From assembly GCA_040904785.1 (NCBI GenBank), contig JBBDSV010000084.1:1-19983 (forward strand): DNA of 19,983 nucleotides. The letters are read 5' to 3'. The translations under genes were made by a program, and so were the position numbers. The notes under the pieces are model-generated. The model saw only the letters and a list, made by a program, of their open reading frames with translations, was not told where the DNA came from and ran no database searches. Positions 15,179-19,983 of this stretch are shown here, in pieces (position 1 is the stretch's first letter; each line of letters begins with the position of its first letter). This stretch comes from JBBDSV01 sp040904785. Lineage in GTDB: Bacteria > Actinomycetota > Nitriliruptoria > Nitriliruptorales > Nitriliruptoraceae.

Positions 15179-16106
15179 CCGGACGGTCGCGGCGACGGGT
15201 GACCGATGGCTCGTGGCCGGGTGGAGCGTCGACACCGACGAGGGCATCGACGTCGAGCGTGATCTCGCTGCGGGTGATGCTCGTGCCAGCGGTCGCGTCT
15301 GCGGGAACGAATGCCAACGCACGCTGCCCGTCGGCATGCACGGTCGTCACCGTCACCGCATCACGTCCCTCGCCCAACTCCTGTCCGGGATGCAAGGCGG
15401 CGGCACGCGCGGTGATCCGGGCAAGTCGCCGTCGGGGACGGCCGAGCATCCACATGCGCGCCACGGCCTCCTGTCCCGGATAGCAGCCCTTGGCAAGATG
15501 GACGTGGGTGGGCAGCACGCCGGCCTCCTCCGGCAGGTGCGGTGCAACGACCTCGCGGCCCCATGCGGGAATCCCCTGCACAACCCGCCAGTCGTCGATC
15601 CCGGCGCTCGGCGTCGGCTCGACACCAGCGGCCACGAGTGCGTTGCGGATCTCCCCGGCGTCGGCGTCCCGAGCGACGACATCGACACCGTCCGCGCGGG
15701 GGATGAGGAGCACACCGTCGGCGAGTCGCGCCCGTCCCGGCACGACACCGAGCCCGACGTCGGCGAGCACCCGGTCGCTGTTCGTGCCGCGCACCGCGAT
15801 CGTCCGTGAGGCAACGCGCGCGAAGGCGGCGTCGCGAAGGAACGTTCGCCCACCGAGTGTGTCGACGATCCACGCCGCCTGCTCGTCGTCGGCGGCGAGG
15901 AGCGCGAATCGGTCGCCGAGGACGACGACGTCGAACATGGCCTGCGGCAACCCGTGCGGGTCGAGCACGAGCGCCCCGCGAACATCGCCGACGCCCGCGT
16001 CGCCGTAATGTTGCGTGGTGACGTCCTCGAGAAATGCCGCCCGGTCGGCGCCGGTCACGTCGATGCGCTGCACGGGCTGATCGATCAGTCGCACCTGATC
16101 AACCAC
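15162..16106 (-). CDS. ygfZ: YgfZ/GcvT-type folate-binding protein
   Basis: YgfZ proteins bind tetrahydrofolate and help repair or assemble certain iron-sulfur enzymes. The 314-residue protein shares the GcvT fold (RIDVTGADRAAFLEDVTTQ at 14-32) and has the family signature K206-G-C208-Y-P-G-Q-E213 with the essential cysteine, followed by RMWMLGRPRRRL. GTG 16106 is chosen because AGGAG lies seven bases upstream; a GTG at 16112 would leave only one base of spacing. It is the last gene of the regulator-DUF4395-thioredoxin run, 21 bases after the thioredoxin stop. From memory, mycobacteria also keep a YgfZ-type gene near their thioredoxin and glnR genes. Confidence 0.93.
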   Translation of the reverse strand: MVDQVRLIDQPVQRIDVTGADRAAFLEDVTTQHYGDAGVGDVRGALVLDPHGLPQAMFDVVVLGDRFALLAADDEQAAWIVDTLGGRTFLRDAAFARVASRTIAVRGTNSDRVLADVGLGVVPGRARLADGVLLIPRADGVDVVARDADAGEIRNALVAAGVEPTPSAGIDDWRVVQGIPAWGREVVAPHLPEEAGVLPTHVHLAKGCYPGQEAVARMWMLGRPRRRLARITARAAALHPGQELGEGRDAVTVTTVHADGQRALAFVPADATAGTSITRSEITLDVDALVGVDAPPGHEPSVTRRRDRPVTTSR

Positions 16107-16127
16107 TTTCACGCTCCTCGGTCGCGG

Positions 16128-16556
16128 TCACGCCGCGGCGTCGAGGACCTCCGCGAGCGCTTCGACCCGCGGGACGCCGCTGGAACGTCCCACGATACGG
16201 CCATCTCGGGTGACCACAAGCACGGTCGGTACCCGCAGGATCCGCAGGCTGCCGGTCAGCTCGGGATGGTCGGCGGCATCGGCGTAGACCCAGGCGAAAT
16301 CACCCCGCGTTCGCGCGAGACCGCCGAGCACATCCTTGACCTGATCGCACGGTGCACATGTGCGGGCACCCACGAGCACGGCGCCGGTGCGTGCCTGACC
16401 CAGATCGAGGCCGACTGCGGCGAGGTCACGAGCCGTCAACCGCCCGGAGGTGTCACGCCGTACCTGGGTGGACCACGCGTGCCACCACCGGCCCACGAGC
16501 ACCGCGATGCCGACGATCGCGGCGACCGCGACGAGACGAATGATCACTGCTTCCAT
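16128..16556 (-). CDS. membrane-anchored thioredoxin-family protein
   Basis: A 142-residue protein with one N-terminal membrane segment (about 4-22) and a thioredoxin domain. The redox motif is C67-A-P-C70 in VGARTCAPCDQV and the cis-proline is P110 in LRVPTVLVV. CAPC differs from the thioredoxin CGPC and resembles the ThiX-type proteins found near glnR in mycobacteria. The positive charges after the helix (RWW...QVRR) favour the domain being cytoplasmic by the positive-inside rule, but an uncleaved signal with an outside domain cannot be excluded. The ATG at 16556 begins one base after the DUF4395 stop, so the two are made together. Confidence 0.9.
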   Translation of the reverse strand: MEAVIIRLVAVAAIVGIAVLVGRWWHAWSTQVRRDTSGRLTARDLAAVGLDLGQARTGAVLVGARTCAPCDQVKDVLGGLARTRGDFAWVYADAADHPELTGSLRILRVPTVLVVTRDGRIVGRSSGVPRVEALAEVLDAAA

Positions 16557-16557
16557 A

Positions 16558-17019
16558 TCACCGATCCCCCAGCCAGCGCTGCCCGATCACGTACAGCTCG
16601 CAACCGATGCAGATACCCGTTGAGGCGAGCAGCACCGACAGGGCAAGCACGATGCCGACGGCGACCCATCCGAGCGTCGTCGCGCCGACGGCGAATGCCA
16701 CGAGCGCAATCGTGGTCACGGCGAAACCACACAACTGCGCGAATCGCGGCGGCCCCTCCGGTTCGGTCGCCGGTGGCGGGCCGAGATCGAAGCGCCGCTT
16801 CGCCCACCGGAACACGTTGCCGTAGATCGAGTACCGCAGGCCCGCGAAGGTGGCGACCGCGAAGACGAACCACTGCCAAGCGACAAGCGCGATTCCGGCG
16901 GTGCCTTGGAGCACGATGGCCGTGGCGAGCACCACGCTCGTGAGCGTTGCCCCGAATCGTGGACCTCGAACGTCGATGCGGCGCGGCGAGTCGACCTCGG
17001 CGGGAGTGGAGGATGACAT
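16558..17019 (-). CDS. DUF4395 membrane protein with CxxC
   Basis: A 153-residue integral membrane protein with the DUF4395 opening DVRGPRFGATLTSVVL (16-31), two closely spaced membrane segments (about 22-42 and 45-66), then two more (about 94-113 and 115-136). A conserved C137-I-G-C140-E lies at the end of the last helix, matching the family's CxGCE motif. The function of the family is not established. Adjacency to a thioredoxin-family gene recurs in actinobacteria, so thiol exchange between its CxxC and the neighbour's CAPC is a reasonable guess. The ATG at 17019 has AGGAG six bases upstream; an ATG at 17046 that overlaps the regulator's stop is a weaker alternative. Confidence 0.9.
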   Translation of the reverse strand: MSSSTPAEVDSPRRIDVRGPRFGATLTSVVLATAIVLQGTAGIALVAWQWFVFAVATFAGLRYSIYGNVFRWAKRRFDLGPPPATEPEGPPRFAQLCGFAVTTIALVAFAVGATTLGWVAVGIVLALSVLLASTGICIGCELYVIGQRWLGDR

Positions 17020-17042
17020 GGTGGACTCCTGCAGGGAACGGG

Positions 17043-18008
17043 TCATCGGCCGGTGGCCTTGCGCAACAGCACCCGCACGGCGGGCTTTCCCTTGTGATCG
17101 CGAACACGTGCGACGTCGACGACTTCGTGGCCGGCGCGGTCGGCCCACCGCGCGTACGCAGCGGGCGCCCCGGGCGCATCGGTCAGCACGTCGAGGTGGT
17201 CGCCGGGCCGCAGCGGGACGATCGCACGCATTGCTGCGGCGAGCCCGCGTTGATAGTCGCGGCCTCGTGCGTCGATGGTGTCGGCCGGTGTCGGCTGGGA
17301 ACCGAGTCCGGCCTCGTCGAGCTCGGCGGTGACGACCCCGCCGGCCGCTACGACACGGGCCGGAGCGCCCGCCGCGGCCAGCGCCCCTCGCAGAAAACCG
17401 GTTGCGAGCGCGTCGCCGACCGCGCCGTCGACCTCACCGATGAGTCGCAGTCCGACGTCGAGCCCCTCGACCACCACGCGGTCGTCGTCGGTGGTCCCCA
17501 GCCGCACCTCGGGGAACGCGGCTCGGAGGGCTTCGACGGCGATCACGGCCGCGGCGGCGAAGTCGCGCGTGTCGGCACGGCCCGCCGATGCCGACACGAG
17601 CTTTCGGCCCTGCTCCTCGGCGAGCAATGCGAGCTTGTCGGTGTGTTCGGTCAACCCGGCGATCAACTGCACGATCGTGTGCACGGCGAGCTGGCTGCCG
17701 GGCGGCACCTGGGTGTCGGGTCCCGGACCGACCTGTTCACGTGCGACGTAGACCTTCGCCGGGCGTCCTCCCCCGGGGTGCTTGCGCGTCCCGGTGACGA
17801 CGAGTCCGACGTCGGAAAGGTGATCGAGGTGGCCGCGCGCCACATTGGGGTGCAGACCGAACATTTCGGCGACATCACGGGCGGTGACCGGCTCACGGTG
17901 CGTGCGCATCCGCCGATAGATGCCCGCGCGCGTCGGCACCGCCAACGCCCGCTCCACCGAACTGGGTGGTGACGGGGTCAGCCGCGTCAGCGTCGACGAT
18001 GCGGTCAC
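17043..18008 (-). CDS. winged-helix regulator with C-terminal TusA-like domain, no cysteines
   Basis: A 321-residue predicted regulator. Residues 23-90 form an ArsR/SufR-like winged helix (TRAGIYRRMRTHREPVTARD, HPNVARGHLDHLSDVGLV, HPGGGRPAKVYV). The middle (about 105-230) follows the SufR-like ligand-domain layout, but the places where relatives have iron-binding cysteines are other residues. Residues 243-317 align without gaps to TusA sulfur carriers (TIDARG, then LRPGDHLDVLTDAPGA and ADRAGHEVV), with the catalytic CPxP replaced at Y252. There is no cysteine in the whole protein. The GTG at 18008 has GAGGG about seven bases upstream. It heads the DUF4395-thioredoxin-ygfZ run and diverges from glnR, which suggests it controls that run. 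The ligand is unknown. Confidence 0.82.
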   Translation of the reverse strand: MTASSTLTRLTPSPPSSVERALAVPTRAGIYRRMRTHREPVTARDVAEMFGLHPNVARGHLDHLSDVGLVVTGTRKHPGGGRPAKVYVAREQVGPGPDTQVPPGSQLAVHTIVQLIAGLTEHTDKLALLAEEQGRKLVSASAGRADTRDFAAAAVIAVEALRAAFPEVRLGTTDDDRVVVEGLDVGLRLIGEVDGAVGDALATGFLRGALAAAGAPARVVAAGGVVTAELDEAGLGSQPTPADTIDARGRDYQRGLAAAMRAIVPLRPGDHLDVLTDAPGAPAAYARWADRAGHEVVDVARVRDHKGKPAVRVLLRKATGR

Positions 18009-18080
18009 GTTCACGCCCTCACTGTCACGCACGCTCGTGTCGCAACGGCCGCAATGATCCCGGGTGCGTGGCGCTAAGCG

Positions 18081-18105
18081 TGCACTGAGTAGGGAATATA
18101 GTGCA
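18081..18105. repeat. inverted repeat TGCACT-N13-AGTGCA in the glnR/regulator divergent region
   Basis: TGCACT at 18081-18086 is inverted at 18100-18105, with an AT-rich centre unusual for this DNA that contains TATAGT (18097-18102, plus strand) and its near-complement on the minus strand. Position and symmetry fit an operator for a dimeric regulator, overlapping -10 regions of one or both divergent transcripts. A 5-base repeat CCGGT/ACCGG (18157-18169) also lies in the glnR leader. Confidence 0.4.
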
Positions 18106-18192
18106 AACCTGATGTGGGCGTTCCGGCAGGACTTCTGGCATGATCGTCGGCGAAGGCCGGTCTGACCGGTCCGCGACGACAGTGAGGGCGAC

Positions 18193-18885
18193 GTGCACCT
18201 GCTGGTGCTCACCGACCGCGCCGGGGGCGGCAAGTCGCTGCTGCCCGCACTCGAGTATCTCGACCACTCCCTGCAGGATGCGCCGCTCGACACGTCGTCA
18301 ATGCCCGGCCTGTCGAGCTGCGACATCGTTCTCGTCGATGCGACTGTCGACTTGCGCGATGCCGCCGCCGCGGCCCGTGCAGCATCGCTTCACGAGCTCG
18401 CCCGCCCGGTCGTCGTCGTCATGCCAGAGGGCGGCCTCGCGGCGCTGAAGGCCAGCTGGGGCTTCGATGACTGGCTGCTCCCCCATGCCTCGCCGGCCGA
18501 GCTCGAGACCCGGTTGCGGTTGGCCGCCGAGCGGTCGGCGACGTCGCGACACGAACGCGCCGCCAACGTCGGCGACCTCATCGTTGACGAGGACAGCTAT
18601 CAGGTCCGCCTTCGCGGACAGCCGCTCGACCTCACCTACAAGGAGTTCGAGTTGCTCAAGGCGCTCGCGAACGCTCCCAATCGGGTGTTCACCCGCGACC
18701 TGCTCCTGCAAGAGGTGTGGGGCTACGACTACTTCGGCGGCTCGCGCACCGTCGACGTCCACGTGCGGCGGCTCCGTGCCAAGCTCGGCCCGGAATACGA
18801 ACAGATGATCGTGACCGTGCGGGGTGTGGGCTACAAGCTCGTGCCGCCGGGACAGCGGTCGTCACGCGGACCCGAGGACGCCTGA
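18193..18885 (+). CDS. glnR: GlnR-type OmpR-family regulator of nitrogen metabolism
   Basis: GlnR is the global nitrogen regulator of actinobacteria and works as an orphan, non-phosphorylated response-regulator-like dimer. The 230-residue protein has a divergent receiver domain (1-115): the usual N-terminal acidic pair is missing while D44 and D49 in DIVLVDA remain, as expected for GlnR. The OmpR-type winged helix (about 126-217) contains LDLTYKEFELLKAL, VFTRDLLLQEVWGYDYFGG, RTVDVHVRRLRAKLG and TVRGVGYKLV, near-identical to GlnR. The GTG at 18193 has GAGGG just upstream. The last 24 bases overlap the end of convergent mshD, an arrangement also found, from memory, in mycobacteria. No glutamine synthetase or ammonium transporter gene is here. 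Confidence 0.92.
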   Translation: MHLLVLTDRAGGGKSLLPALEYLDHSLQDAPLDTSSMPGLSSCDIVLVDATVDLRDAAAAARAASLHELARPVVVVMPEGGLAALKASWGFDDWLLPHASPAELETRLRLAAERSATSRHERAANVGDLIVDEDSYQVRLRGQPLDLTYKEFELLKALANAPNRVFTRDLLLQEVWGYDYFGGSRTVDVHVRRLRAKLGPEYEQMIVTVRGVGYKLVPPGQRSSRGPEDA

Positions 18886-19809
18886 CACGGGAGCGAAGCA
18901 GGCGTCCTGCCAGTAGACCGTGAAGCCCGCAGCCTCGTACAGCTGTGCGGCACGCGGATTCGCGCGATCGACCCACAAGATGACCGTGGCCAGCCCAGCG
19001 TCGCGCAGGTGGCGCAGACCGGCGTTCAACAGTGCCCCGCCGACCCCTCGGCCATGCGCGTCCGGATGGACGGCGAGGTTGTACACCTCACCGACACGTG
19101 CGTCCCGGCGCTTGAGCCAGTGCACGCCCACGAGCGCATCGGAATCGTCGACGGCCACGAGCACATCGTCAACGCGGAACCATCCCGCGACCGCCCGCGC
19201 GTCGAACCGTGCGCGATCCCACGGTCCGTCGGCGGTGCCGCGATACGCAGCGTCGAGCACCGCGACGATCGCCGCACGGTCGGCCGGCAGCGACGCCGGC
19301 CGGATCGTTGCCCGCCGCGGTACGCGTTCGGACACCGACGCATCGAGCGCCCGTCCAAGCACCGCCAACTCGCGGTTGGCGACGAGCCCTGCGGCATCCA
19401 GACGCGCCCGGCTGCCGGCGTCCACGTTGCGGATCCACAATTCGACCGAACGACCCGCGCCACCCACCACGCGGTGGACACGATCGAACAACGGGTCCCA
19501 TGCCGGACCATCGGCGGCAGCGACCAGCTCCGCGACGGCGGACACGCGCGAGCGCGCCACCGACGCATAGCCGACGACCTGCTCGGGCACCGCGGTGTCC
19601 GGCGATCCGACGATCGCGCACCACGCCCGCCAGCCGGCCGACGCCGGGCCACCGGCGGCGAGTGCGGCGAGCCGTTCGGCATCGGACTCGTCGACGAGGG
19701 GAACTCGGACACCGTGCACGCGTGCAGTGACGACATGATCCGGCGCCTCGAGCATCCGGCTGACCAGGCCCGCGACGCGCGGGTTGTCGATCGGCACGAC
19801 GTGGACCAC
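18862..19809 (-). CDS. mshD: mycothiol synthase (Cys-GlcN-Ins acetyltransferase)
   Basis: Last step of mycothiol synthesis: acetyl-CoA acetylates the cysteine amine of Cys-GlcN-Ins. The protein is 315 residues with two GNAT domains; the N-terminal one (about 30-155) is degenerate and the C-terminal one (about 165-305) is the catalytic type. It has GVHWLKR, VGEVYNLAVHPDAHGRGVGG (E241; acetyl-CoA loop R254-G258) and LWVDRANPRAAQLYEAAGFTVYW, which match MshD closely. GTG 19809 is chosen for the GAGGAG site about five bases upstream and because it gives the same length as the M. tuberculosis enzyme; an upstream GTG at 19845 has none. The adjacent glnR supports the call. Confidence 0.93.
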   Translation of the reverse strand: MVHVVPIDNPRVAGLVSRMLEAPDHVVTARVHGVRVPLVDESDAERLAALAAGGPASAGWRAWCAIVGSPDTAVPEQVVGYASVARSRVSAVAELVAAADGPAWDPLFDRVHRVVGGAGRSVELWIRNVDAGSRARLDAAGLVANRELAVLGRALDASVSERVPRRATIRPASLPADRAAIVAVLDAAYRGTADGPWDRARFDARAVAGWFRVDDVLVAVDDSDALVGVHWLKRRDARVGEVYNLAVHPDAHGRGVGGALLNAGLRHLRDAGLATVILWVDRANPRAAQLYEAAGFTVYWQDACFAPVSGVLGSA

Positions 19810-19865
19810 AGCGGCTCCTCGCTGGGTGGGAAGCGACGACAACACGGTAGGCTCCAGCAGGCCGG

Positions 19866-19895
19866 TTGGCGGCGCCCGAAAGGGTCGGTTACTCT
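19866..19895 (+). promoter_or_regulatory. candidate promoter for tRNA-Lys
   Basis: TTGGCG (19866-19871) and TACTCT (19890-19895) are 18 bases apart on the plus strand, giving a start near 19902 and about 30 bases of leader before the tRNA. A second possible -10 box, TAGGCT, is at 19848-19853. Confidence 0.4.
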
Positions 19896-19931
19896 TCGCC
19901 CGCGCTACTCGCGTGGGTGTCCGCCAGGTCT

Positions 19932-19983
19932 GGGCCGCTAGCTCAACTGGCAGAGCATCGGACTTTTAATCCGCTGGTTGCAG
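19932..19983 (+). tRNA. tRNA-Lys (anticodon UUU), 3' part beyond window
   Basis: The acceptor 5' strand is GGGCCGC (19932-19938), followed by TA, the D arm GCTC...GAGC, and an anticodon stem-loop with loop CTTTTAA (19963-19969), anticodon TTT at 19965-19967. The four inner stem pairs are regular; the outermost anticodon-stem pair is a T-C mismatch. The variable loop starts at the edge, and the T arm and 3' acceptor strand lie outside, so folding of the whole cannot be checked. Confidence 0.93.

Noticed and set aside
1..19983. CRISPR arrays, insertion sequences, riboswitches
   Set aside because: No regularly spaced direct repeats, transposase-like products, terminal repeats or recognisable riboswitch cores were found.

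Overview
The window is GC-rich and reads as chromosomal DNA of an actinobacterium. Mycothiol genes (mshA, mshD), a GlnR regulator, a RsiG-type anti-sigma homologue, a Rex redox sensor heading a C5-pathway heme operon and an excisionase-type (BldC-like) HTH protein together point to Actinomycetota. An uncultured or little-studied lineage such as the Acidimicrobiia (Ilumatobacter-like) fits best, but that placement is inference. Many genes start with GTG and many neighbours share stop/start overlaps. No gap between genes exceeds about 190 bases. I saw no mobile element, CRISPR array or integration site.

Layout. Positions 1-840 (minus) hold a small membrane protein followed by a 4Fe-4S ferredoxin-type protein cut off by the window edge. 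Positions 941-8291 (minus) are, in transcription order, a polytopic membrane protein, a glutaredoxin-like protein, rex, hemA, hemC, hemD, hemB and hemL. These five hem genes cover glutamyl-tRNA to uroporphyrinogen III. Positions 8458-14639 (minus) hold ppa (inorganic pyrophosphatase, broken by one missing base), a RsiG homologue, a CelD-type acyltransferase, mshA, a YbjN-domain protein, proC, an AcuC-type deacetylase and a small HTH protein. From 14714 come bcp (plus) and then a minus-strand operon of a winged-helix regulator, a DUF4395 membrane protein, a membrane-anchored thioredoxin and a YgfZ-type folate-binding protein. Divergent from it is glnR (plus), convergent with mshD (minus). A tRNA-Lys(UUU) gene on the plus strand runs off the right edge.

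The common thread is redox and thiol metabolism: NADH sensing by Rex, heme supply, glutaredoxin, peroxiredoxin, thioredoxin with a CxxC-bearing membrane partner, the first and last enzymes of mycothiol synthesis, and an iron-sulfur-linked YgfZ. From memory, parts of the order match blocks known in Mycobacterium and Streptomyces (mshA-ybjN, proC-HTH, rex/glutaredoxin-hemACDB, thioredoxin-glnR-mshD).

The best leads are a regulator with a TusA-like domain in a protein that has no cysteine at all, a RsiG homologue whose two c-di-GMP motifs each have one substituted position, and the single-base frameshift in ppa. No wholly new multi-gene system is evident.
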